Positions 21,561 to 33,195 of a stretch of 64,000 nt of DNA are shown in pieces. Under the pieces are notes generated by a model, which was not told where the DNA came from, made no database searches, and saw only the letters and a program-made list of their open reading frames with translations. This DNA is from Acheta domesticus. Taxonomy: Eukaryota; Arthropoda; Insecta; Orthoptera; Gryllidae. Both the position numbers and the translations under genes were made by a program. The stretch is taken from NCBI GenBank assembly GCA_031308135.1, contig JAHLJT010000631.1, forward strand, positions 194,608,685 through 194,672,684. Reading direction: 5' to 3'. Each line of letters begins with the position of its first letter. The first letter of the stretch is position 1.

Positions 21561-22220
21561 CAACTATACGATGTATTGAGCCATATGTATGACTTACTTG
21601 CATTTAAATATTTTATCTTTTTAAGTCAATATATTTCTCAGCATTTGGTATGAAAAGGTCATTAGATTTAGATTTAGGTTTTAGTTTGCTTGTTATCGAG
21701 TAACTAATGATATAAATATTATACGAGTACAGAGGAAAAATACTACTTTCGTATTTTGACCAATTTGCGCACTGGGAGAAGAAAGGGTTACAGTTAAAAA
21801 CTCATACAATCTCGAAAAACCCACATTTGATTCGTATACTACGTTGTGCAATGATGAAGTGATGTACTGCAGGAAATAAAACGGATCATACGATCAGAAG
21901 TACACTATTGCAAAGCTCAGCATATCACTTAACGCAAAACTCACGAACCTGTAATGAAACGTTCATAGCAATTCACGGTAGAGTATTCATTTTTCACTGT
22001 AAACAAAATGGATTCCAGGAATCATATTGTGCCGGCGAAAATACGAAAAAAAGTACCAAATAATCTAGAAAACGCGCATGAAACGGTGGATGTGACTGGC
22101 AATATTATTGCAGCTCATGTTTACTTTAGCTTATCTCGAAAATTCCGAATACATAGCCTGACCTGCGGCCTTTCCGCGCATTAAATTTTTGATCTCGCTC
22201 GTAAAACTGGGCGCTTCGAC
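21561..22220. other. AT-rich stretch, no feature seen
   Basis: No gene, repeat unit or RNA is supported here. Confidence 0.4.
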
Positions 22221-24300
22221 CGTTCCTCATTGTCCGTCGGCCGCGGCCCGGACGGGGTCCATCACTGCGTCATGACAGCTCGCAGTGAACGCCTGCGGTT
22301 TGGCGTCGTTCGCCGCCCCGTCCCCCACCCCCGCCGTCACCACGGTCCCCGCCACCCACTTCCCTGCCGGCTTTTCACCCTTCTCACTAACTCTGCCGTC
22401 CCTGTCAACTTCGGTCCCCACCCTCTCCTCTATCCAAATACTTCACAGCCATCCCATTCTTTAGCCCACCCGTTTTCATATTCGCCCGTTTTCATAATCC
22501 CCTGCTTCTCTGTCGTTTATTTTCACCCTCCTCGCTAACTCTGCCGTCCCCGCCAGCTTCGGTCCCCACCCTCCCCGCCATCCAAATACCTCACAGCCAC
22601 CCCATCCTCTATCCCGTCCGTTTTCGCAGCCCCCCGCCACCCGCTTCTCTGCCATCCCACTACCCGCGCCGACCCCGCAACTCCCTTTGCCTGAGCCATC
22701 TCCCGCTCATCGTTTCACCACCATCGTTAATCCCGGCAGCTCCTCCACCTTCGGTGCCCGCTCTTTCCCCACCGGCCGCTGTCCCTGTCCTCCATTACTC
22801 CCCCTTCTAAATACCACGCATCCACCACCAACCTCTCCAGCCCGCTTGTCTGCACATTCCCCACTGCCATCTGCCCTGCCATCCATCGTTCCGTCACCAA
22901 CCCCCCGCGTCGCCCTCTCGTCACCCTTTGCCCCCGACATTCACTACTCCTACCATACATCACCATCTTGCTATTCCTGCCACCTTCGGTGCCCGCTTTA
23001 CCCGCACCGCCCGCTACCCTGTCCTCCATTGGTCCACTATCCAACTACGACGCAGCCACCCGCACTTTTCTATAGTCCCCGCCACCCCGTACCCCTTCCG
23101 TTCATCGTTTCGTCATCCTCAATTATTCTGCCGTCCCTGCCACCTTCGGTGCCCTCGCTGTATCTGTCCTCTACGTCATCCAAATATATCACAGCCGCCC
23201 CACATTCTATTCCGCCCATTCTCACATTCCCCAACGCCAGCTATCTCATCGTCCATATTTTCACCACCCACCACCCACTAGAAGCAGGCTGTTCTGATTG
23301 TAGTTTTTTGTGGTTTCTCAGATCAACATCAGGCGAATGCCGGAGCAACACCCTAACAAACGGGCCACAGATCGCGCTCGATCTTTCCTTTCTCGTCCTT
23401 GTCCTATCCTCACCCCTTACACATACACATTAACATGCCCTACATTACCACACATTCCGGGAGACCGGTAAGGAACTTAGAGCTTGCCCCGGCTGGGACG
23501 GTGCCCCGCTGGTGGAAGATGCCTGGTTGGAGAAAATCCCGCTTGCCGACGGTAAGTCGGCGCCAGATCTCACCATCTATCGGAGGAAGATCAAAGACAC
23601 CTCCCGAACCAAAACCATGCAATACACTTACGGAACTAAAGATGCGCCCGGAATGAACAATCAATCTTATCCCCGTCCTCTTGCCCCAGTGGTCCCGCGT
23701 TTCGCCGTCCTCTCTGACCCCGCCATCCCCACCATCTCTGGCCCCTCTCTCTACCCGCCACCTCCTTGTCATGCAGCGTTCCGCCATCGAAAATCCATGC
23801 AGCCACCACAGTCTTCCTAGCCGGCCCGTTTCCACGGTCCTGATGCCCTCCACCCTGTCGTTCATCATTCCGCCTCCTACCACCCACTGTGTTCCTGCTA
23901 CTCCCCACCCCGACTACCCTGAACTCTCTTTGTCCCAACCATCCAAATCCTCTGCCGTCCATCATCTCACCATTCTCCCTAACCCTGCCGCCTCTGCCAT
24001 TTTCCGTGGCCGCTGTCTTCCCGCCGATCCGCTATCCCGTCATCCATCGCCATCCACGTCCGTTTCAACTGCTATCCATCATGCACTACCTGCTATCCAT
24101 GACGTATACACGTCTCCAAGACTCCTGTGGCCTACCACTCCCTGTGCCCAACACCACCACCAACATCTCCTGCCCGCCCAAGGCCCCGACCCGTCTCACA
24201 TTCCCCTCTCCCTCTCCCTTCTTCTCTCACGTTCCACCGCACTCTTACCGGTTCCCCGTCCCAGCATCCGGCGACCGCACCGGTGTGCCAGCCACCAGCG
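22220..24300. repeat. 2-kb pyrimidine-rich array of degenerate 150-250 bp units, interrupted by a SINE
   Basis: The plus strand is C/T-rich for about 2 kb. Landmark phrases return: CTGCCGTCCCTG or CTGCCGTCCCCG followed by CxxCTTCGGTCCCC or CACCTTCGGTGCCCGC, then TATCCAAATACxTCACAGCC. Copies start at about 22389, 22538, 22727, 22972 and 23124. Related CCxCCATC text continues after the SINE to about 24250. Open frames (Pro/Ser/His-rich) reflect the stop-poor pyrimidine composition and are not genes. Confidence 0.7.
23285..23635 (+). repeat. tRNA-derived SINE, 5'-truncated, inserted in the pyrimidine-rich array
   Basis: It begins at GTTTTTTGTGGTTTCTCAG, carries CCTAACAAACGGGCCACAG, CTTGTCCTATCCTCACCCC and GACGGTGCCCCGCTGG, and ends after GCGCCAGATCTCACCATC and an AAAACCATGCAATACACTTA tail. 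Its presence splits the surrounding tandem array, so it arrived later. Confidence 0.8.
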
Positions 24301-25852
24301 TAGTTAGTAACATCAGTTGTTTTAAAGCTCGACTTTACGTCCCATCAGTCGACACAAGTGCGTTGCTTCTGCAGTATCGTCGGCAGAAAGCCCAAGTATT
24401 TGAACTTCAACGGATCATCTAAATATATTGGTCAAATTTAATAGATTGGCTACTTTTTTATGATAATCCTAGCGGCCAGCTACTCTGATACGTAGTTTTC
24501 CACACTGTGGCAAGTCAGTAGTAAACCAATTTTGCAGCAGTATCAGTATGATAACGTTAAGCGTATTGGGCTGTTTGCGGGTTCAAACTCAAAGTCGTGG
24601 ATTTTTAAGGGTAAAATTCTTTCGTACGTCTTCCTTTGGAGAGTAAGTAAAGCTCACTGTCTCATGTTGTAGATGTACTGCATGCAAAATGTACTCAAGT
24701 TTAAAAGCAGCGTGTGAGATAAATTCAAATAATCTGCTTCGTGGACACACGGAAGAATAGGTCTCAAGGACTGAATCTTGCCACGTAAAATAAGGCATCG
24801 TTGAACTGAATTGATTTTAAGACAGGTCAGGACCAGTCTGAGTCTAAGAGTTTCTCCCAGCTGGAGTGGTATCCTCTGAAATCTGGAGGAGGAAAATCAC
24901 GCAAGCATACTTGTAGGACGGCGCCGATATGTCTAATATGAGAAGGGGACGATCACCTTCATCTCTGTACATGGACGTGCCCTAAACTTAAGGGCCCATT
25001 GACCTCGGGAGTTGAGCCCGAAAGTACTAAATACTCGCTCGCTCACATAGTCGCTCAACGAATCAATCACTATGAGCGCACGTGGGCTTCCATTCGCAAT
25101 TACAACCCTTATTTTTATAGTGTTGAATCTCCAAGAACACACTTTCAAAGAGAAAGTATTCACGTTCAGCTTCATAATTCATGATAGGGGTCAACGGTTT
25201 TTAGATGCTGTTTAACTTAAAAGAAATGCAATATTTTAACATTATTTTTGGCAGCATGATAAAGAAGCGTCATAACAACATATTGATTCTTGGAAGAAAA
25301 TGAATAATTATCGCCTTGAAAGTAACGTCTTTAATTGGGCGGCTTCAGATTGAAAAGAAATAAAATTCCATTTTTTAATGAGTCTGTACGCTCCCACATG
25401 TGTACTACTGATGGTGCAATGATCCAATGCTCAAATTTAATCAAGAAAACCTAGTTTGCTTTCCGAGATAGACAAAAACTTGAGTCCTAAGTTACGCTTG
25501 AAAAGAAGCATAAAGTATACATTTCTTTGGAGGGAGGGGTATAATTTCAAACCTTAGTCTTTTCCAATTGCTGCTTTGTTTCTTGAGTTGAGATTGTTCT
25601 ATTCAATCATTGCGGTCAGGGATAAATTTTGTCATGAGTTACGTACGTAAAATAAGGGTCTAAACATGGTTATTTATCTCTTCAGAATTAAAGACCCTTC
25701 CTTCAACTCAGAACGGAACTTTTAAGTCATAAAACCTGAACCAATAATTTATACATACATATAGTATACAGATTGGACCACCTAAGTTGGTCACAGCAAA
25801 TATCTTAAAAACCGTTTGAGGTATCGAGATGCTATTTGCGCCAGGATGTTGC
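24301..25852. other. Unique-looking sequence, no gene recognised
   Basis: No coding region is supported. Short open frames at 24589-25184 lie on both strands without similarity to known families. Confidence 0.4.
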
Positions 25853-26421
25853 AAATTTCTCTTCCTGATGTGGATGTTAGTTTTAATCTGGCCCTGATGA
25901 AACTAAACAAACTAATCAAGGTTCGTTAATTCACCTATACGACACCAGCAAGGTCAGCAGTCCTTGCGCGCTGCAGCATGGCGTTTACCAAGTTCTAATT
26001 GGATTTTTGCAAAAAATACTTTCCGAATATTAACAATAGTTATATCATTGCAATGAATTTTAAAGAACTTTAAAAAACTGGAAAAATAAACAGGGCAAAT
26101 AACAAATTTCATTTTCTTGTTAGTACCGTATGTAATTTTTGAGATATTAACTCAACTTTGTTTTATTAAATGGAAAAATGTATATATTTTTTCCAGTTTT
26201 TTAAAGTTCTTTAAAATTCATTGCAATGATATAACTATTGTTAATATTCGGAAAGTATTTTTTGCAAAAATCCAATTAGAACTTGGTAAACGCCATGCTG
26301 CAGCGCGCAAGGACAGCTGACCTTGCTGGTGTCGTATAGGTGAATTAACGAACCTTGATTAGTTTGTTTAGTTTCATCAGGGCCAGATTAAAACTAACAT
26401 CCACATCAGGAAGAGAAATTT
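25853..26421. mobile_element. Foldback element: near-perfect inverted arms of about 235 bp
   Basis: The left arm (25853-26088) and right arm (26184-26421) are reverse complements with only a few differences (for example GGTCAGCAGTCC against GGTCAGCTGTCC). They are separated by a spacer of about 95 bp. Arm landmarks are AAATTTCTCTTCCTGATGTG at the outer end and TTTAAAGAACTTTAAAAAAC at the inner end. No target duplication or transposase was seen. It could be a foldback/MITE-type transposon or a recent inverted duplication. A transcript would fold into a long hairpin. Confidence 0.9.
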
Positions 26422-27000
26422 CCGAGATGACTACTCATCTCAATGAAAGGTATAGCTTCCAATTTCACTATGTCAATAACATTTACACACTCTATTTCGA
26501 TAACAAATTGTCATATACAACTACATTTTAAAAGTTGTCTTCAATTTTACAGAGCCATGCTTCTCATGATTATCTAAAAGTTAACAAATGCGTTTTCTTC
26601 TTATTATCCGTTAATTACTTCCGGTCGATTTTCATTTTAAACACAATTTGTAATGAAAACATGTTTATACTTATTTTATATTATATTTTTGTTATTCCTA
26701 CCCATAGAAAAATACGGTTATCTTTGGCAGTAAATAAATACAACGATTGCATTCTGAATTATTTTCGATGACAAATCGACATTTTCATTCTACATTCCCT
26801 GCCACATTCAAAATCACAAATAAATGTTGAAGTTATTCTGAATCTACGGCACTGCATACACCTCCGAAAATGTCCATGAAAATTCTCATTTTGCCGCACT
26901 GATGCAACGTTAACGCTCACCTTTCACCCAGGTGCAATTTTAGTCCCGCATTTTGCCCACGTCACTTTCCATTTGCATGAACCACCACGCGTTTTCACCC
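26422..27000. other. AT-rich stretch, no feature seen
   Basis: No gene or repeat is supported. Confidence 0.4.
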
Positions 27001-27400
27001 CTCCCCATCCATTGCTTCCTGCATCACTACCCTCGTTGCGTTCACTGTGACTGTGTACCCACCACCACCGGCTGACTACGCTTGACCACGCATTGCTACC
27101 ATTTTGCTGGCAATTCCCTCAGCTTCACTGCCTCTGTCATCACCCTCCTCGCAGCTTGTGCCCTGTCTACGTGGGTTGTGGCGCTATCGGTCCGGGAGGC
27201 GTGGGTTCTCGACGATCGACAGGCCCCCTCCCCCGCCCGGGGATCCCCTGCCTTCCGCCCGCCACACCCCTCCTCGCTGCCTCGCTCTTTCAACGTCACA
27301 GGGTGGCGCGGCCGCAAAAAAAACAGCGTGTAGAAACAATCGGCGCTGCATCCGGTCGGTAGGCAACTGCTCGGAAAATTGGCGCAACCGGATGCAACCG
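27001..27400. other. GC-rich stretch preceding a purine-rich array
   Basis: C-rich then CpG-rich sequence with CCCCTCCCCCGCCCGGGG-like strings. Several frames are open but none resembles a known protein. It may be a CpG island. Confidence 0.35.
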
Positions 27401-28560
27401 GGGAAGAGGAGGGGTGGAAGCGGAGGAACGGGAGAGTGGGGTTGGGCGCGCAGGGTAGGATAGGGTTGCTGGGAGGGTGGAGGGGAGGTGATGGAGAGAG
27501 AGGAGGATGTGGGAGGTTTGGGATCGCAGGGTGACGGGGGTTGTTACGGTAGTGAAGGTGGGGAATGGTGGTTGTGGAGGGGAGGACGGAGAGCGACGGG
27601 GGAGTGAAGTTGGTCTCGCAGGGTGAGGGTAGAGGAGGTGGTTAGATTAGTGGAGAGGCAGAGCTTCGGATAGGCGGAGGAGGAGGGGAGGGCAGGAGGA
27701 GAGCGATGGCGGAGTGGAGTTGGTCTCGCTGGGTGACGGCGGTGGATGGCTAAGGGGGCGGAGAGGCGGGGGTTGAAACGTTGGCTGAGGGAGAGAAGTC
27801 GAGGGAGTGATTTTGGTATCTCAGGTTAGGGCAGTGGCGATTAGGTCAGGGAAGTTTGCAGAGAGGCGGGGGTGAAGGGGAGGGAGCATGGTCTCGCAGG
27901 GTGAGACCTTGGGTGTTAGGTTGGTGAGAGGTGGCAGAGTGGAGGTGGTGGAGGGGAGGGCGGGGGCAGGGCGATGGGGTAGGAGAGTGGAGTTGGAAGA
28001 TACGAGGGGAGTAGACAGCGAGTGCGAGGATGGCAGAATGGAGGTAGTGGAGGGGAAGGCAAGGGGAAAGCCACATGTGAGTGGAGTTGAGTCTCGCAGG
28101 GTGAAGGCGGGAGTAGATTAGCGCAGGTGGTGAACGGGAGGGAGGGTAATGGTGACGGAGGAGTGAGGTGAGTTCTTACAAGATGAGGGCAGTGGTGGTG
28201 AGGTCAGGGGAGATAGCGGAGAGGCAGTGCTGGACGGGAGGGAGGGGGCAGGGCGATGGAGGAGGAAGTGAGGTTGGTGACGAAGAATGAGGGTAGAGAT
28301 GGAAGATAGCGAGGGGAGTGGAGAGTATGAAAGGTAGAAAGTCGGCGGGGGAGGGGATAATGGAGGCGCCAAAGGATGCTATGGGTGAGGAGGGAGCATG
28401 GCGAGGTGCTATATTCATCGTTGGTTTTTATTCATTGGGGCCGGGAACGCCTCGACATAAGAAAGGACGGCGGGAAGAAGGGAGGGTAGCAGAGGCAGTG
28501 GAGGTCTCCCCGAGGACGAGCAAGGAACTGAGAACAAGGGAGAGAAGAACCAACGGTGAC
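27400..28560. repeat. Purine-rich array of degenerate 75-110 bp units
   Basis: The plus strand is G/A-rich for about 1.1 kb. The phrase GGAGTGGAGTTGGTCTCGCA followed by GGGTGA recurs in variants at about 27447, 27522, 27614, 27724, 27817, 27891, 28091, 28172 and 28277. Units often also contain GTGGAGAGGCAG and GGCAGGGCGATGG. Open frames on the pyrimidine strand (Pro/Ser-rich) are composition effects. Confidence 0.75.
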
Positions 28561-29890
28561 TGACGGCGGCGGGGTCGCTACGGTGAAGGGGTATTGGCAC
28601 AGTGGAGAACGAAAAAGAAGTGATCTACGAAGACGAATGCTATCAGGCAAGTGAGACTCACAAGCCACGGAATAAAAACCAAATGATAAAAGCAATGTGT
28701 GTTCAGGAAGACCGGATAGAAAATGGCGAGAACATAGGAATAATAGTTCTCGACTGCTTTGTCGAAAATAATGAACTAATTGAACTTTTATTACTTTATT
28801 AATTTTACCTATTTTCTGTGTTTGAAATATGTAAATTACATTTTTCGTAGGTCAGCTTTGTTTTATGTTACAGCTGGAGCAGTTTTTTTGTTTTGCGAGA
28901 ATAAAAATTACTTAATTATAATTTGAAACTGATTTTACTAGTTCAACCCATATTTTCCAATTTAGTTATAAAATGCGTCATGCACATTTTTTCGTAAGGA
29001 GAAGTTTTAAATGGTAAAAGATTTAAACCACTGAATTTCAATTATGACTAAACCAAATATTGACTTCACGTATATGATTCAGGAAGTTTGTTTCTGTTGT
29101 TTGGAATTGCTTTCAACATACCAGTATTAACATTTGCTATAGGATGCCTAGTGCAGGTCTGAAAATAAATAATTGATTACCCGTGAAGTAATAGACAATA
29201 TTCTTCATTAAAATATGAATTTAAATATCAACTGAAAATTTAAAATTTAGCAATCTTTCTTTAAATTTGTTAATTGTACATGGGAAGTTGTGATGAAGTA
29301 AAATATGGAAATAGTTTTAGAGGTTTTTCATAATTGGGAACATCACAACTGACCTAGGAGGAGACCCTAATCGGATTTTAACATTTAATATATATCAAAA
29401 TGTTTACGTTTTCTTCAGAGATTGTAGAGTGCAGTACAGAAATACATCATCACGCAATTCGTGCTTCATAACCGCCACATTTTACACCATAAGCGTCCTC
29501 ACATTTTGAAACAAGTGCTGCGGAAACATAGCCTTACGCGCGCTCTTGCAGCACTCAGAAAAAGCCGCAGTGGCCACAAAAGATGCGCAGAATGACAGAG
29601 CGTGCCTGGCTTGAATCGCGACTCTAATCTTAACAGAGATAACTGGCCAAGCGAGCAACGCGAAGCGGAGAGGATGTTACGTGATAATGAGTGTTCGTGC
29701 TAAAATACCGCACGGCCTTTCCTTGGAGGCAACAGGTTACAGGTGGCTGCACGCACCACGCCTAAACCACCTGTATAATGGCACACTTTATCGGTGAGGA
29801 ATAGCCCGAGGGAACAAAGAATTCCTACGTGTTGTGTTCAAACTTTGTGTGGTGCGTGAGTGTGAACACAGAAACAGTCTCGAGAAATCT
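28561..29890. other. No gene recognised
   Basis: AT-rich to 29460, then a more balanced segment to 29860. An open frame at 28602-28802 is lysine/glutamate-rich but unrecognised. Confidence 0.4.
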
Positions 29891-29917
29891 AATAACGTCA
29901 TATGAGAGAGTAACAGT

Positions 29918-30456
29918 GAGCGGTGAGAGAAGAGTGAGCGGTGAGAGAAGAGTGAGCGGTGAGAGAAGAGTGAGCGATGAGAGAAGAGTGAGCGGTGAGA
30001 GAGAATGAGTGAGCGAAGAGAGAGAGAATGAGTGAGCGAAGAGAGAGAGAATGAGTGGGCGAAGAGAGAGAGAATGAGTGGGCGAAGAGAGAGAGAATGA
30101 GTGGGCGAAGAGAGAGAGAATGAGTGGGCGAAGAGAGAGAGAATGAGTGGGCGAAGAGAGAGTGAGAGAGAGAATGAGTGAGCGAAGAGAGAGACTGAGT
30201 GAGTGAGCGAGCGGAGAGAGAGTGAGTGAGTGAGCGAGCGAAGAGAGAGAGTGAGTGGGTGAGCGAGCGAAGAGAGAGAGAGAGGGTGAGCGAGCGAAGA
30301 GAGAGAGAGTGAGTGAGTGAGCGAACGAAGAGAGAGAGTGAGTGAGTGAGCGAGCGAAGAGAGAGAGTGAGTGAGTGAGCGAGCGAAGAGAGAGAGAGAG
30401 TAAGTGAGTGAGCGAGCGAAGAGAGAGAGAGTGAGTGAGCGAAGAGAGTGAGCATA
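29918..30456. repeat. GAGA-rich minisatellite
   Basis: It starts as GTGAGCGGTGAGAGAAGA units (about 18 bp), changes to GAATGAGTGGGCGAAGAGAG units, then to GAGTGAGTGAGCGAGCGAAG units with variable GA runs. All are purines except T and C at fixed places. The long Ser/Leu/His-rich frame on the minus strand is a by-product. GAGA motifs can bind GAGA-factor in insects, but no function is shown. Confidence 0.93.
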
Positions 30457-31049
30457 TTTAGTCTTGAAAAACGCACTGAGAGCGACAGTTCCTCATTTGC
30501 ATTACTGATGACATTTTTTATAAATAATTCTGATTCAAGACTTATTAATTTTCGTTTGAATTTTATAAATATTCTCTAAGCCATAGACTCTTAAAATTAC
30601 GTCAGACAGCACATGAATATGTTCCCAAATGAACTTCGTAGAAAGCACCGTGGCAGGTGAACTCTACTCAATACAATCCACCTCAACGCTCGTTTGAACA
30701 ACCATTTAGTTAGTTATTTTCGCGCAATTTGTTCTGTTCACCTACGCGAGAATGGGTTGCTGCAAAATCAATTGCACCTCACCCCAGACTCTCTTCCTCC
30801 AGCACTAGCTCCGCTCCGTGTGTGGCGACAACTAGATTGAAAGCTGAAAACGGGCGAGAATCGAAAGAAAGATTCATTCACGCGCTCCATTTATTGAATA
30901 GCGTTGATGGAGTAGGTTTTGCTGAAAAGAGAAAGGACAGAGTTTTTTAGTATTTACTTATATTTAAGTAAAACTTAGAATTCGTATATTTGTGTTGGGG
31001 TGGTACATAAGTTCGCAGCGTTTTAAATGAGTTTAATAGTCTTTTGAGT
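30457..31049. other. No feature recognised
   Basis: Mixed sequence between the GAGA array and a SINE. A short open frame at 30729-30950 has no recognisable similarity. Confidence 0.4.
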
Positions 31050-31240
31050 TGTTTGATTTATTGATTCCAGCCGAGTCAACTGTTGCTTTTTGTTCCGTAA
31101 GCGTAATGAATGTTTTCTCTCGCAGGAGTTTGCGGTAATCTTTGCCCACCGGATGACAAGATCTGTATAGACCTACAGTTTAGTTTGCGGGGTTTTCCCC
31201 AACCAGGAATCTCCCACCAGCGAGACTCGACCACCACCGG
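31050..31240 (-). repeat. tRNA-derived SINE 3' fragment
   Basis: The minus-strand fragment starts with the AATCAATAAATCAAAC tail at 31050-31070, then GTTGACTCGGC, the GATCTTGTCATCCGGTGGGC block and the GGGAGATTCCTGGTTGGGG block. It fades by about 31240. Confidence 0.7.
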
Positions 31241-31578
31241 GACAGAAATAACACGGTGCCATTGTTACCAAACATTGTTCTTCAGCATAAAGACCCGGAC
31301 GGTTGGTACACAAATAAAAACTTATATAATGCTGTCTTTAATAAATATCTTGGATTCGTAGTTTATCTATTAACGGCGAGTTTCCATACGTGATGATTAC
31401 AATTATTATCTGTTATGATTATTATAATGTACGGTCGTATTATGTACTCATAAATATCTGAAACTTTGTGACTGCTTTACTTTTCACGATTATTAATCCA
31501 CATTGCTAATACAAACGTGAAATACGAATATTCGAATCCGATTTGGACAAGGTAAAAACTAGAAAGTGTCATTTAATA
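31241..31578. other. No feature recognised
   Basis: AT-rich sequence between a SINE fragment and an AT microsatellite. Confidence 0.35.
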
Positions 31579-31667
31579 TATATATATACATATATATATA
31601 CATATATATACATACATATATATACATATATATACATATATATATATACATATATATACACATATAT

Positions 31668-31722
<55 letters not shown>
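31579..31722. repeat. (TA)n/(TATACA)n microsatellite
   Basis: Alternating TATATA with interspersed TACATA steps gives Tyr/Ile-rich open frames on both strands that are not genes. The last 50 bp are pure (TA)n. Confidence 0.97.
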
Positions 31723-31723
<1 letters not shown>

Positions 31724-32176
31724 CAAAAGGTTTGAAAGAAATCAAGAGTTCTTGAGATAAAAATGTTTGAAACATTTTTTCTAGTGCTGAACGATTAAAG
31801 ATCTTTTCTCTGTATAATTGAAGAGGTGGATACTCGGTAGAGGCTCTTGTGGGATCTAACAAAACTGTAAGTTGGTAAACTTTCCCAACAAGCTCAAATT
31901 CTGCTAGAACTCTCTCGCAAGTTAAAGTGCTTCTTGAATGCATGCGTTTTTACTCGATGTACTTTTTGCTTCTCAACATTTTGAAACTCTTACGAGTATT
32001 ACTCTGGAGTGAAGGGAGAGTGATGTGTATGAAACTTACTCTCCATCTAGTGAATGCATGTGAGAAAACATGAAAAATAGGATATCTCATTCAAGGATAT
32101 GTTTCATTCAAGTTTTATATTTGGGACTAAGCTGACTCGGGTAGCCGGCATTGTCTAAGTTCGAGCACTGTCCATT

Positions 32177-32445
32177 GTTTGATTGATGTCGCTAGGCATG
32201 TCAACTGCTATGTTCATGAGAGCCGTTAGAGTAGTGATTTTTTTACCGTGGGACGTAGCGGTTCACTTCGCACTCTGGATGGTGAAATCCGGTGTCGACT
32301 TACACGTTTGCTTTCGAAGATTTCCCCCTGCAGGTATCCCCCAACGGGGCACCAATCCAGCCCGGGAGACCTCCCGTCTAGTCTCCTGTTTCTGGTATGG
32401 AGTGCACAGCATGTAAGTGTGACTGTGTAAGGGAAGAAGGCACGG
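32177..32445 (-). repeat. tRNA-derived SINE fragment (minus), head-to-head partner
   Basis: Tail ATCAATCAAAC at the left, then GTTGACATGCC, the GGATTTCACCATCCAGAG block, the GGGGATACCTGCAGGGGG block and the ACTTACATGCTGTGCACT block. It ends near 32445. Confidence 0.65.
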
Positions 32446-32459
32446 AATAGAAAGTAATA

Positions 32460-32515
32460 ATCGTGCCGGATCTTGCCATCAATGGGAGAAGATCATCGCC
32501 ACCTCCGATAAATAC
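32460..32515 (+). repeat. tRNA-derived SINE 3' fragment (plus)
   Basis: GTGCCGGATCTTGCCATC followed by AATGGGAGAAGATCATCGCC matches the 3' part of the same SINE in the opposite orientation to the fragment just before it. Confidence 0.6.
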
Positions 32516-33191
32516 ACGAACTACAGCTATGAGACGAACGTCTTTATCGGTTGACGTTAAAATGGAATTGACGGGAATACTAATCAAGCAAATGAATTGA
32601 GCAGGTATCCTGCTCATGTTCGTGGTGTATTCTTTCGACCGCGTCATTCCTTCCTATCTGATTCTCCCCATTCTCCGCACTTCACCGCCAAACGCCATCC
32701 CCACAAGCCGATTCGCGAAAGGAGCACAAGCTGTAGCACGTTCTTCATTGACTTTGGAGTGAGATACTTCTTCTGCTTGGTTGGCTCAACGTGAATGCGT
32801 TCTTTGCAAGAAATCTATGTCTAACTGCCCTAGGACTATTGTCAGAAAAATGGTTGTGGGAAACAATTAGCAACAACAAATTCAGCTGGTTTGGTCGGAA
32901 TTTCCGCATTCAATTTTGGTAGCATGTCACCATAATAGATGACGTCGTTCATCCAACGCAAAAGCAATAGCTAGCACGTCCACACTTGAACACAATCAAC
33001 GGAAAAAGTGAAGTTCGCAACGACGATATTCCACTTCCAAAAGAAACCCAGTCAAGGAGATTAAGAGCGTCTGCCCAGAAATTCGGCAGAAAGGAAGGGC
33101 TGGTACGATGAACGCAGCCAAATATGAGCGACCACAGCCGGAAGATAAAAAGCGAGGCAATGTGAGAGAAATGTGTACGTTTCTATCTCTC
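32516..33191. other. No gene recognised; possible LINE scrap
   Basis: At 33085-33115 the bases AGAAAGGAAGGGCTGGTACG could encode a broken version of the KxEWFDEEC-like phrase found between the endonuclease and RT domains of non-LTR elements. This is too short and frameshifted to call. Confidence 0.25.
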
Positions 33192-33195
33192 TTAA

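Noticed and set aside
22687..24422. Open frames up to 248 codons, Pro/Ser/Thr-rich
   Set aside because: Pyrimidine-rich DNA rarely makes stop codons. The frames cross a SINE insertion boundary and match no family.
29898..30476. 192-codon Ser/Leu/His-rich frame on the minus strand
   Set aside because: It is a translation of the GAGA-type minisatellite.
31543..31943. Tyr/Ile-rich open frames
   Set aside because: They are encoded by the (TA)n/(TATACA)n microsatellite.
33085..33120. LINE endonuclease/RT linker motif (KxEWFDEEC-like)
   Set aside because: It is only a handful of residues and needs a frameshift, so it is too weak to call.
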